The position numbers were made by a program, and so were the translations under genes. Shown here piece after piece: positions 36,212 to 44,288 of a DNA stretch of 64,000 nt (position 1 is the stretch's first letter; the number at the start of each line of letters is the position of its first letter). The DNA comes from Mycolicibacterium sp. CBMA 247 (GTDB lineage Bacteria; Actinomycetota; Actinomycetes; Mycobacteriales; Mycobacteriaceae). The notes beneath the pieces are model-generated. The model was not told where the DNA came from. It ran no database searches and saw only the letters and a program-made list of their open reading frames with translations. Location of the stretch: NCBI RefSeq assembly GCF_009729095.1, contig NZ_VTGX01000003.1:620001-684000 (forward strand), written 5' to 3'.

Positions 36212-36512
36212 ATGACAGGCATCATCGGTCGGTGCGCTGCCGGTATCGGGGCTGCGTTGGTCCCGCTGGCCCTGGTGACGGTGGCGACGCCGGCCGTCAG
36301 CTGGGCCGACTGCGGGGCCGGGGAATGGTGGGATCCGGTGGCGAGTGTGTGTCGTCCCCCGGTTGTGCCGTTGGCTTGCGAGAACGGCGCGTGGTGGGAA
36401 CCCGGTCGCCAACACGTGTCGCCCGCCGGTTGTGCCGTTGGCATGCGATGACGGCTGGTGGTGGAATCCAGCCGACAATGCGTGCCGGCCACCGCTGATC
36501 CCGCCCGGCTGA
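36212..36512 (+). pseudogene. Frameshifted secreted protein with three CxxGxWWxP repeats
   Basis: An ATG behind GGGAGG opens a signal peptide (IGAALVPLALVTVATPAVSWA) and a first repeat CGAGEWWDPVASVCRPPVVP. The second copy begins CENGAWWEP, then the frame is lost near 36402-36406 and stops at 36449-36451. One base fewer there restores VANTCRPPVVPLA and a third copy, CDDGWWWNPADNACRPPLIP, ending at a stop at 36510-36512. So the intact protein would have three ~22-residue repeats with paired Cys and WW. It is either a recent single-base insertion or a sequencing error. Confidence 0.7.
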
Positions 36513-36530
36513 CGGCTCAGGGCCGAATCA

Positions 36531-37100
36531 TCAGGGCAGCGGTACCTGCGAGCCGTCGTAATTGCGGGCGTTGTTGTTGAGTGAATCCATCCAGGCGCGA
36601 AGCTTGGCCTGGCCGACCAACGCCGGGATGGCCCCGGTGGCCGGAGTATCGGGGACGGCGTCGGTCAACTGCCATGGCTGACAACCGCTCGTCTTGAACG
36701 CCTTGTCGCCGGCGTCGATCGAGACCACCTGCGGCTTCTTGCTGAACGCGTTGTCGATGATGTCGCCGCCGTGCAGATCTGCCATTCGCTTCCAATAACA
36801 GGTGCCGTTCGCCACCGGTCCGGCCGAAGCGTAGTTGCCGGGTTGGATATCGGTACCGACCACGAAAATGCCGTCATGGTCGATGCTCGTCGCCGGACCG
36901 CCGGGCTTCGCCGGACCCGCCGCGGCGGGTCCCGGTGCAGGACCGGTAGCCGGACCGGGTGCCGGAGCGGGAGGAGCCGGGGCGGGAGGAGCCGGGGCGG
37001 GAACCGGCGTCTCCGGATCGGCACTGGCAATGCCGCTGAAGGCCCCACCTACAGACACCACCAACGCGGCGGCGAGGACCACGGCTTTCATCGGCTTCAT
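36531..37100 (-). CDS. Secreted Pro/Ala-rich protein
   Basis: 189 residues: signal peptide (AVVLAAALVVSVGGAFSGIASA), a Pro-Ala-Gly linker (about 28-68), then a folded part (GIFVVGTDIQPGNYASAGPV, GTCYWKRMADLHGG, KTSGCQPWQ) with two Cys that could form a bridge. This C-terminal type is common in actinobacterial exported proteins; its function is unknown. The next ATG three codons later is an alternative. Confidence 0.72.
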   Translation of the reverse strand: MKPMKAVVLAAALVVSVGGAFSGIASADPETPVPAPAPPAPAPPAPAPGPATGPAPGPAAAGPAKPGGPATSIDHDGIFVVGTDIQPGNYASAGPVANGTCYWKRMADLHGGDIIDNAFSKKPQVVSIDAGDKAFKTSGCQPWQLTDAVPDTPATGAIPALVGQAKLRAWMDSLNNNARNYDGSQVPLP

Positions 37101-37200
37101 GAAAACCCAGCGTACCGGGTACGGCGAAGTGGTCGGGCGCACTTGCGGCGAGGCCTGCGTTGCCGAAACCCGGCGACCTGATCTGTGGCACGCTCGCGGT

Positions 37201-38349
37201 GTGGAGCCGCCACGTCCCGATCCCGATGCACCCCACCTGGCCGACGTCGTCCCCTCGGTCCTCACCGCGATGGGCGCTCCCGGATTCGATGCGCGGATTA
37301 CCTGGCCCGCCCCCATCCGGGGCGCATGCGTCCTGCTGATCGACGGACTCGGCGCCGAGCTCCTCGCCACCCACGCCGCCGACGCACCGGTACTCACGGC
37401 GATGGCCGGCCGGACTCTGCACGTGGGGTTTCCGTCCACCACCACAGCGGGTCTGGCGGCGATCGGCACCGGATGCCGCTCGGGTGAACACGGCTTCGTC
37501 GGCTATTCCTTCCGCGTGCCTGAGGCCGGCCCGGAATTCGACGTGATCAACGCGCTGCGGTGGCGCCCCCATCCGTGGGGTCCGGATCTTCGCGACCGCG
37601 TAGTGCCCGAACGGGTTCAACCATTGCCCACCACATTCGAGCGAGCCGACGCGGCCGGGTTCGAGGTCTCGGTTGTCTCGAGCGCCGAGCACGCCCGTTC
37701 GGGACTGACCCGAGCGCTACTGCGCGGCGGACGCTACGTGGGGGTGCACGCACTCGGTGATCTCGCTGCCGGCGTCACCGCAGCCATCGCCGGCAGCGGG
37801 TTCTGCTACGGATACCACGCCGAACTCGATCAGATGGGCCACCTGCACGGGCCGGGATCAACCGCGTGGCGGATGCAGCTGCGACAGGTCGACCGTCTGG
37901 TGGAGTCGGTGCTGGAGGCCCTGCCGTCGGAGTGCCTACTCGCCGTAGTGGCCGACCACGGGATGGTCGCTGTCGACGAAGCGGCGTCGATCGATATCGA
38001 CGAGTGCGAACCGCTGCGGGACGGGGTCGCCGCCGTGGGCGGTGAAGCCCGCGCCCGTCACGTCTATACAGAGGCCGGTGCCGCCGAGGACGTGCTCGCG
38101 GCTTGGCGCGCAACCCTTTCCGCTTCGGCGTGGGTGATGTCTCGGGACGAGGCCATCGCTTTGGGTTGGTTCGGTCCTCGGGTGCGGGACGACGTGCGGT
38201 CACGCATCGGCGATGTCGTGGCTGCCGCTCGCGGCTCGGCCGCGTTGCTGCGACGCAACGCCGAGCCTCTGGAGTCGGCGTTGGTCGGTCAGCATGGTTC
38301 GCTGACAAGTGCCGAGCAGTACGTCCCGCTGTTGTCGGCGATCGGATGA
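37201..38349 (+). CDS. Alkaline phosphatase-superfamily hydrolase (nucleotide pyrophosphatase/phosphodiesterase type)
   Basis: 382 residues, GTG start. The metal-site Asp is in VLLIDGLGAELL, the nucleophile Thr in FPSTTTAGLAAIGTG, and the metal ligands in YHAELDQMGHLHG and VADHGMV. It cleaves phosphodiester or pyrophosphate bonds; no signal peptide is seen, so it is probably cytoplasmic. Divergent from the secreted protein gene, 100 bp apart. Confidence 0.82.
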   Translation: MEPPRPDPDAPHLADVVPSVLTAMGAPGFDARITWPAPIRGACVLLIDGLGAELLATHAADAPVLTAMAGRTLHVGFPSTTTAGLAAIGTGCRSGEHGFVGYSFRVPEAGPEFDVINALRWRPHPWGPDLRDRVVPERVQPLPTTFERADAAGFEVSVVSSAEHARSGLTRALLRGGRYVGVHALGDLAAGVTAAIAGSGFCYGYHAELDQMGHLHGPGSTAWRMQLRQVDRLVESVLEALPSECLLAVVADHGMVAVDEAASIDIDECEPLRDGVAAVGGEARARHVYTEAGAAEDVLAAWRATLSASAWVMSRDEAIALGWFGPRVRDDVRSRIGDVVAAARGSAALLRRNAEPLESALVGQHGSLTSAEQYVPLLSAIG

Positions 38350-38396
38350 GCAAACCTCACGCCCAGACCAGGCTTAGATGGGCTAAGATTCACCGC

Positions 38397-38726
38397 ATGA
38401 AGCTTGCAGGGCTGGCAGTATTCGGCGCCGCGGCGGCTATCGCCTTCGCCGCTCCCGCACATGCCGATCTCGACACCGATTTCGCCAATGAGCTGCACAC
38501 TTTCGGCATCTACGGGCAGCGTGACTACAACGCCTGGATCGCCAAGATCATGTGCAAGCGACTGCACAACGGCGTCGATCACAACGCACAGGACTCCGCC
38601 AAGTTCGTGGCGAAGCAACTGGCGAAGGACGGCACCGAGGCCCAGGCCTGGCAGTTCCTCGGCACCGCCATCAACTACTACTGCCCCGATCAGCGCTTTG
38701 TCTACGAGCAGGCTTCGCAGTCGTAA
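38397..38726 (+). CDS. DUF732 secreted protein
   Basis: 109 residues: signal peptide (AGLAVFGAAAAIAFAAPAHA) followed by the DUF732 helical domain (DTDFANELHTFGIYG, CKRLHNG, INYYCPDQ) with two conserved Cys. Mycobacterial exported family of unknown function. Followed 39 bp later by the DUF5078 gene. Confidence 0.85.
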   Translation: MKLAGLAVFGAAAAIAFAAPAHADLDTDFANELHTFGIYGQRDYNAWIAKIMCKRLHNGVDHNAQDSAKFVAKQLAKDGTEAQAWQFLGTAINYYCPDQRFVYEQASQS

Positions 38727-38765
38727 GCCTGATCCCCGACGCCGGATCCGAGAATTTGGAGCGAG

Positions 38766-39230
38766 ATGTTGAACCGCAAGAGTGTCAATAACCTGATCCG
38801 CACCGGCGTGGCTGCATGCGCAGTCGTCGGCAGCCTGGCTGCCGGATCCGGCATCGCCTCGGCCGACGCCACCGACGACTATCCGATTCCGAACCGGATC
38901 CTGCGCACCCCCTGCACGGCGGAGCAGATCATGGCGGCGGCCCGCGATGTCGAACCGGTGTACTACGAGCGCTACATGATCGACTACAACAACAAGCCCG
39001 CCGCCGATCAGCAAGGCGCCCAGGACCGCATCCACTGGTTCTTCTCCATGGACTATGCCGGGCGCCGGCAGTACTCCGAGAACACCGCCACCAACGCCTT
39101 CTACGAGAACATGTCCTGGAGATGGCCGAACTGGGCCAAGCTGTTCTTCAACAACAAGGGCGTCGCGGCCAACACCACCGATGTCTGCATGAACTACCCG
39201 CCCAACGACATGTCCGTGTGGAACTGGTAA
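38766..39230 (+). CDS. DUF5078 secreted protein
   Basis: 154 residues: signal peptide (VAACAVVGSLAAGSGIASA), then TPCTAEQIMAAARDVEPVYYE and a Tyr/Trp/Asn-rich C-terminus (MSWRWPNWAKLFFNNKG). Two Cys in the mature part. Mycobacterial exported protein of unknown function. A terminator hairpin follows. Confidence 0.78.
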   Translation: MLNRKSVNNLIRTGVAACAVVGSLAAGSGIASADATDDYPIPNRILRTPCTAEQIMAAARDVEPVYYERYMIDYNNKPAADQQGAQDRIHWFFSMDYAGRRQYSENTATNAFYENMSWRWPNWAKLFFNNKGVAANTTDVCMNYPPNDMSVWNW

Positions 39231-39251
39231 TCCAAAAGTTCGACGAGGGAT

Positions 39252-39291
39252 GGGCCTCGCCGCCGGTGGTCTACGCACCGCGGCGGGGCCC
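39252..39291 (+). terminator. GC-rich hairpin after the DUF5078 gene
   Basis: GGGCC-CGCCG-CGGTG pairs with CACCG-CGGCG-GGCCC around GTCTACG, with one-base bulges, 22 bp after the stop codon. It separates the secreted-protein genes from mmpS-mmpL. Confidence 0.6.
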
Positions 39292-39463
39292 TATCTCATT
39301 CCGTTAGCTGCATCACAGTCGGCCGCCTCGACTGAGCCTGCCCGCACTTGGCGCGATGCACGAAATACGGCCTGACCTCTGACTGCGCGTCTGGTGGCGA
39401 CGTTTGACATCCACCAACAGTCAGGCACCGCCATGGGCGCAACGTCACACCTGTGTCACCGTT

Positions 39464-39490
39464 TTGCGACTCATTTAAATAGGCTAATAT
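39464..39490 (+). promoter_or_regulatory. Candidate promoter of the mmpS-mmpL unit
   Basis: TTGCGA and TAATAT are separated by 15 bases in a locally A/T-rich stretch, followed by the folded leader. The spacing is short, so this is a weak call. The rest of the 425-bp gap before mmpS holds the terminator, the hairpin and the small ORF. Confidence 0.35.
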
Positions 39491-39530
39491 CTCGCTAAGT
39501 TCTGGTTAGCCATTCGGCTAGACAGCGAGA
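39490..39530 (+). promoter_or_regulatory. Two-stem 5' leader hairpin before the small ORF
   Basis: Outer arms TCTCGCT (39490-39496) and AGCGAGA (39524-39530) enclose an inner stem TAGCC-ATTC-GGCTA (39507-39520). It ends about six bases before the ribosome site (GAGGTG) of the 37-codon ORF, so its folding could affect initiation. Confidence 0.5.
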
Positions 39531-39545
39531 CGTATCGAGGTGAAC

Positions 39546-39659
39546 ATGGCGCACGGGCACTTCCCCATCGACTGTCATGCCGCCTGCAAGACCACGTGGC
39601 CTTGCCGCCCCATTGCCCATATTGCCCACAACCGACGGACCGGTGCCATTTCACGATGA
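39546..39659 (+). CDS. 37-codon Cys/His-rich upstream ORF coupled to mmpS
   Basis: An ATG correctly spaced from GAGGTGAAC opens 37 codons and stops at a TGA that overlaps the mmpS ATG (ATGA), so termination would couple to mmpS initiation. The peptide begins MAHGHFPIDCHAAC and contains three Cys (10, 14, 20) and five His, but no signal peptide. It may be a leader peptide that senses metal or amino-acid supply, or just a coupling device. An alternative is that mmpS is made from its own site, but none is visible before 39656. Confidence 0.55.
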   Translation: MAHGHFPIDCHAACKTTWPCRPIAHIAHNRRTGAISR

Positions 39660-40129
39660 CCAACGCGACGAAAAGCTCTCGCCGGAAACAGTTTTCACTT
39701 TCGGGCCTGGCCAAGAAATTCTGGATTCCGTTGATCATCGTGGTGGTGGTGGTCGTCGGCGGGTTCACGGTGATGCGGGTGCGCACGTTCTTCGGCGCAG
39801 GCGACGGTTCGGGTATCGCCAGCGCCAAGGTCGATGACACCAAGCCCTTCGACCCCAAGGTCGTGGTCTACGAGATCTACGGCGAACCCGGCGCGCACGC
39901 GGACGTGAACTACCTGGATCTCGACGCCCAGCCCCAGCGCATCGACGGGGTCACCCTGCCGTGGACGCTGCGGCTGGAGTCCACCGCGCCGTCGGTGTTT
40001 CCCAACATCGTCGCGCAAGGCGACGGCAGCACGATCAGCTGCCGCATCACCGTCGATGACGAACTCAAGGACGAGAGATCTTCCAACGGCGTGAACGCCC
40101 AGACCTTCTGCTTGGTGAAATCTGCATGA
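39656..40129 (+). CDS. MmpS membrane protein (RND accessory)
   Basis: 157 residues. A basic N-terminus, one membrane anchor (FWIPLIIVVVVVVGGFTVMRV), then the MmpS beta domain (KVVVYEIYGEPGAHADVNYLD, WTLRLESTAPSV, CRITVDDELKDERSS). MmpS proteins assist MmpL pumps in lipid or siderophore export. Overlaps mmpL by ATGA. Confidence 0.9.
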   Translation: MTNATKSSRRKQFSLSGLAKKFWIPLIIVVVVVVGGFTVMRVRTFFGAGDGSGIASAKVDDTKPFDPKVVVYEIYGEPGAHADVNYLDLDAQPQRIDGVTLPWTLRLESTAPSVFPNIVAQGDGSTISCRITVDDELKDERSSNGVNAQTFCLVKSA

Positions 40130-43023
40130 GCACCCACGACGCCCCGACCGACGCCATCCCGGTCACCGGGCCGAGGCCCGCCCAGCACGGCGGGATCGCC
40201 AAGTGGATCCGGCGCCTGTCCATCCCGATCATCATCGGCTGGATCGTGCTTATCGGCATTCTGAACACCGTCGTGCCCCAGCTCGAAGAGGTGGGCAAGA
40301 TGCGGTCGGTGTCGATGAGCCCCGACCAGGCGCCATCGATGATCGCGATGAAGCGCGTCGGCGAGGTGTTCCAGGAGTTCAAGTCCAACAGCTCGGTGAT
40401 GGTCGTGCTCGAGGGCGAGCAACCGCTGGATATCGACGCCCACAAGTACTACGACCAGGTCGTCGCCAAGCTCGAGGCCGACAAGCAGCACGTCGAGCAC
40501 GTCCAGGATTTCTGGGGCGACCCGCTGACCGCTTCGGGCGCCCAGAGCTCCGACGGCAAAGCCTCCTATGTGCAGGTCTACACCGCGGGTAACCAGGGTG
40601 AGGCCCTGGCCAACGAGTCCGTAGAGGCCGTCCAGAAGATTGTCGAGAGTGTGCAGGCGCCGCCAGGCGTCAAGGCCTATGTGACCGGCCCGGCCGCGTT
40701 GGCCGCCGACCAGCACATTGCCGGTGACCGCAGCATGAAGATGATCGAGGCGCTGACCTTCACCGTCATCATCATCATGCTGCTGTTGGTCTACCGCTCC
40801 ATCATCACGGTGATCCTCACCCTGGTCATGGTGGTGCTGTCACTGTCGGCAGCCCGCGGCGTGATCGCATTCCTGGGCTACTACAACATCATTGGGCTCT
40901 CGACGTTCGCCACCAACCTGTTGGTGACGCTGGCCATCGCCGCGGCCACCGACTACGCGATCTTCCTGATAGGCCGATATCAAGAAGCGCGCGGCGCCGG
41001 CGAGGACCGGGAACAGGCCTACTACACGATGTTCCATGGCACCGCGCATGTGGTGCTGGGCTCGGGCCTGACCATCGCCGGCGCCACATTGTGCCTGCAC
41101 TTCACCAACCTGCCGTATTTCCAGTCGCTGGGTATCCCGCTGGCCATCGGCATGGTCATGGTGGTGGTCGCCGCGCTGACCCTGGGCTCTGCCATCATCA
41201 CGGTGGCCACCAAGTTCGGTAAGACTCTGGAACCCAAGCGGGCCATGCGCACTCGCGGTTGGCGCAAAATCGGTGCGGCCGTGGTGCGCTGGCCCGGACC
41301 GATCCTGATCGCCACCATCGCGCTGTCGCTGATCGGGCTGTTGACCCTGCCGGGTTATCGGACCAACTACAACGACCGCCAATACCTGCCTGCCGATCTG
41401 CCGGCCAACACCGGCTACGCCGCATCGGACCGGCACTTCTCCCAAGCCCGGATGAACCCCGAGTTGCTGCTGATCGAAAGCGATCACGACCTGCGCAACT
41501 CGGCGGACTTCCTGGTGGTCGACCGGATCGCCAAGCGAATCTTCCAGGTGCCCGGCATTTCCCGGGTTCAGGCCATCACGCGCCCGCAGGGAACGCCGAT
41601 CGAGCACACCTCGATCCCGTTTCAGATCAGCATGCAGGGCACCACGCAGATGATGAACATGAAATACATGCAGGACCGCATGAAGGACATGTTGAAGATG
41701 GCCGACGAGATGCAGACGACGGTCAACACCATGGAGCAGATGCTCAAGCTGGTCAAGGAGATGTCCGACACCACCCACAGCATGGTCGGCAAGATGCACG
41801 CCATGGTCACTGACGTGGCCCAAATGCGGGACCACATCGCCGATTTCGACGACTTCTTCCGCCCGATCCGCAACTACCTGTACTGGGAACCGAAGTGCTT
41901 CAACATCCCCATGTGCTGGTCGATGCGCTCGATCTTCGACACCCTTGACGGCATCGACACCATGACCGACGACATCCAGAAGATGATGCCGGACATGGAT
42001 CGGCTCGACGAGCTCATGCCACAGATGCTCACGATCATGCCGCCGATGATCGCAACCATGAAGACGATGAAGTCGATGATGCTGACCATGCAGGCCACCA
42101 TGGGTGGTCTGCAGGATCAGATGGAAGCGATGATGAAGGACCAGACGGCCATGGGCCAGGCGTTCGACGCTTCCAAGAACGACGACTCGTTCTATCTGCC
42201 ACCTGAGACGTTCGACAATCCCGACTTCAAGCGCGGCATGAAGATGTTCCTGTCCCCCGACGGGCACGCGGTGCGGTTCATCATCAGCCACGAGGGCGAC
42301 CCGATGAGCCCCGAGGGGATTTCGCACATCGATGCGATCAAGAACGCCGCCAAGGAGGCCATCAAGGGCACCCCGCTGGAGGGGTCCAAGATCTTCCTCG
42401 GTGGTACAGCGGCCACCTTCAAGGACATGCAGGAAGGCGCCAATTACGACCTGCTGATCGCCGGAATCGCTGCGCTGTGCCTGATTTTCATCATCATGCT
42501 GATCCTCACGCGCAGTGTGGTGGCCGCCGCGGTGATCGTCGGCACCGTCGTGCTGTCCCTCGGGGCATCATTCGGTCTGTCGGTGCTCATCTGGCAGCAT
42601 CTGATCGGGCTGGAACTGCACTGGATGGTGATCGCGATGGCGGTCATCGTGCTGCTGGCGGTCGGTGCCGATTACAACCTGCTGCTGGTGTCCCGGTTCA
42701 AAGAGGAGATACACGCCGGGCTCAACACCGGCATCATCCGCGCCATGGGCGGTACCGGGTCGGTGGTCACCTCGGCAGGTCTGGTGTTCGCGTTCACCAT
42801 GATGTCGATGGCGATCAGCGAGCTCGCGGTGATCGGCCAGGTCGGCACCACGATCGGCCTGGGCCTGCTGTTCGACACCCTGGTGATCCGATCCTTCATG
42901 ACCCCGTCGATCGCCGCCCTGATGGGCAAGTGGTTCTGGTGGCCGCAGCGGGTGCGTCAGCGGCCCCTGCCGGCGCCGTGGCCGACTCCCGTCCAGCGCG
43001 ATCCGCAGGACGCCCTGGTCTAG
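40126..43023 (+). CDS. MmpL4/MmpL5-like RND transporter
   Basis: 965 residues. RND layout with twelve membrane segments; the proton-relay Asp-Tyr pairs are in AAATDYAIFLIGRY and AVGADYNLLLVSRF. The second periplasmic loop holds a long Met-rich coiled coil (from about 500 to 690) with two Cys (KCFNIPMCW), typical of MmpL4/5. With MmpS this suggests siderophore (carboxymycobactin/mycobactin) or glycopeptidolipid-type lipid export. The mmpL stop overlaps the stop of the convergent ArsR gene by 4 bp (CTAG). Confidence 0.92.
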   Translation: MSTHDAPTDAIPVTGPRPAQHGGIAKWIRRLSIPIIIGWIVLIGILNTVVPQLEEVGKMRSVSMSPDQAPSMIAMKRVGEVFQEFKSNSSVMVVLEGEQPLDIDAHKYYDQVVAKLEADKQHVEHVQDFWGDPLTASGAQSSDGKASYVQVYTAGNQGEALANESVEAVQKIVESVQAPPGVKAYVTGPAALAADQHIAGDRSMKMIEALTFTVIIIMLLLVYRSIITVILTLVMVVLSLSAARGVIAFLGYYNIIGLSTFATNLLVTLAIAAATDYAIFLIGRYQEARGAGEDREQAYYTMFHGTAHVVLGSGLTIAGATLCLHFTNLPYFQSLGIPLAIGMVMVVVAALTLGSAIITVATKFGKTLEPKRAMRTRGWRKIGAAVVRWPGPILIATIALSLIGLLTLPGYRTNYNDRQYLPADLPANTGYAASDRHFSQARMNPELLLIESDHDLRNSADFLVVDRIAKRIFQVPGISRVQAITRPQGTPIEHTSIPFQISMQGTTQMMNMKYMQDRMKDMLKMADEMQTTVNTMEQMLKLVKEMSDTTHSMVGKMHAMVTDVAQMRDHIADFDDFFRPIRNYLYWEPKCFNIPMCWSMRSIFDTLDGIDTMTDDIQKMMPDMDRLDELMPQMLTIMPPMIATMKTMKSMMLTMQATMGGLQDQMEAMMKDQTAMGQAFDASKNDDSFYLPPETFDNPDFKRGMKMFLSPDGHAVRFIISHEGDPMSPEGISHIDAIKNAAKEAIKGTPLEGSKIFLGGTAATFKDMQEGANYDLLIAGIAALCLIFIIMLILTRSVVAAAVIVGTVVLSLGASFGLSVLIWQHLIGLELHWMVIAMAVIVLLAVGADYNLLLVSRFKEEIHAGLNTGIIRAMGGTGSVVTSAGLVFAFTMMSMAISELAVIGQVGTTIGLGLLFDTLVIRSFMTPSIAALMGKWFWWPQRVRQRPLPAPWPTPVQRDPQDALV

Positions 43024-43793
43024 TCGGCCTGCTCCAGCCCGGACTTCAGGCTGGACAGCTTGAGCGGCCAGCCGTGCGAGATCATCTCTCGCACGGCGCT
43101 GTCAGGATCGAACCCGTCGTGGATCACGGTGAGCTTCACCTGGTCCCCGACCGGTTCGATGTCGAACGACACCCGCGACCGGGGTTCGGCCGCGGCCTTG
43201 GCGATGGTCTCCTCGCTCAGATCCGGGGCGATCTGTTGCAGCTCGGGCGTGAACGAGTGAAAGGTGAACGCCAACCGCTGATAAGGGTCAGACTCGACGA
43301 TCACCTGCTCGGGGTCGTGGATGCGAAGCCCGTCCTCGACCCAGGTATAGGCCGATCCCTTCTGCCACTCCGATTCGATCGCATGCCCCATATAGCTGCA
43401 GGAGAACACGGGGTTGGTGATCGCCTGCCACAGCCGTTCCGGAGTGGTGCGGATATAGGTGGTGTACACAAACTCGCCGGCCATGGCGGGGCCCTCCAAT
43501 ACCGTCTTGAGATCCGCGAGAGTCTGCATCCGCACGGAGTCGTAGCGGTCGATCCAGCAGTCCGCGATGGCATTGATCGGTTCGGCATTGAGATAGTGCA
43601 ACTTTTCCCGGCCCTGGCGCAGCGTCGTGACGAGGTTGGCCGCCTCCAGCACCGCCAGATGCTTACTGACCGACTGCCGGGCCATCGACAGGCCGCTGCA
43701 CAGCTCTCGCAGGCTCTGCCCGTCCCGCTCGTTGAGACTGTCTAATAGCAGCCGCCGACTCGGGTCCGCCAGCGCTTTGAAGACCTCGTCCAT
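43020..43793 (-). CDS. ArsR-type regulator fused to an SRPBCC domain
   Basis: 257 residues from an ATG behind a GGGATGGCGAGGG stretch. Residues 1-90 form a winged helix (VFKALADPSRRLLLDSLNE, SMARQSVSKHLAVLEAANLV); residues about 100-255 an AHSA1/SRPBCC domain (YIRTTPERLWQAITNP, GWPLKLSSLKSG). This fuses in one chain what is two genes at 18278-19044. The SRPBCC part probably binds the inducer. Two perfect palindromes lie just upstream. It converges on mmpL but could act elsewhere. Confidence 0.85.
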   Translation of the reverse strand: MDEVFKALADPSRRLLLDSLNERDGQSLRELCSGLSMARQSVSKHLAVLEAANLVTTLRQGREKLHYLNAEPINAIADCWIDRYDSVRMQTLADLKTVLEGPAMAGEFVYTTYIRTTPERLWQAITNPVFSCSYMGHAIESEWQKGSAYTWVEDGLRIHDPEQVIVESDPYQRLAFTFHSFTPELQQIAPDLSEETIAKAAAEPRSRVSFDIEPVGDQVKLTVIHDGFDPDSAVREMISHGWPLKLSSLKSGLEQAD

Positions 43794-43813
43794 CCCTCGC
43801 CATCCCGCCATAC

Positions 43814-43829
43814 GCAGCCGTGTGGCTGC
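43814..43829. promoter_or_regulatory. Palindrome GCAGCC-GTGT-GGCTGC before the ArsR-SRPBCC gene
   Basis: Perfect 6-bp arms, 20 bp upstream of the ATG, close to the ribosome site on the minus strand. It may be a second operator or an RNA hairpin in the leader. Confidence 0.4.
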
Positions 43830-43839
43830 CTCCACCCGA

Positions 43840-43863
43840 TTATGCAGCCATTTGACTGCATAA
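43840..43863. promoter_or_regulatory. Probable autoregulatory operator TTATGCAG-N8-CTGCATAA
   Basis: Perfect 8-bp arms, 24 bp total, 46 bp upstream of the ArsR-SRPBCC start. Size and position fit an ArsR-dimer operator. Confidence 0.6.
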
Positions 43864-44288
43864 CAAGTCCCGATTCGACCCGACTGCAGGTACCAGGACC
43901 CGGATGGCGGCGTCCAACCACCGGCGCGCAGCCACCACCAAATGCACCCCGACGTTGCCGATGAAACCTCACCCCCTCTCCTTATATATAGACACGCTGC
44001 GCTCGGTCCGATCATCGAGGGAGATGAACGCCGCCGAACCGAGTCGCCCTACTCCACGTGGTTGAAATACCGTTCATATCAACATTATTCGCGTTCCACG
44101 TGAGCACTCGAGACCAAATCCTGAGCTGTCGATTCACGGCATACATCCAGTGCCGCAGCACTATTGGCCGATTGTTGACACGTCCATCAACCACCGGTCG
44201 CGCACCAATCACTGGCAACCGAATTACGAGCGCAGGCAACCGCACTCAATCGCTAAATGCGTGAAGCAGTCCATACCGGACACCCGTT
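43864..44288. other. 425-bp A/T-richer gap, no gene seen
   Basis: Divergent region between the ArsR-SRPBCC and NlpC/P60 genes. It contains an A/T run near 43980-43990 (CTTATATATAG) that could be a promoter element. No frame shows family-like text. Confidence 0.4.

Noticed and set aside
40840..42327. Long open frame on the minus strand opposite mmpL (495 codons)
   Set aside because: His/Asp/Arg-rich text with no family resemblance, created by codon bias and the Met-rich coiled coil of mmpL; no ribosome site.
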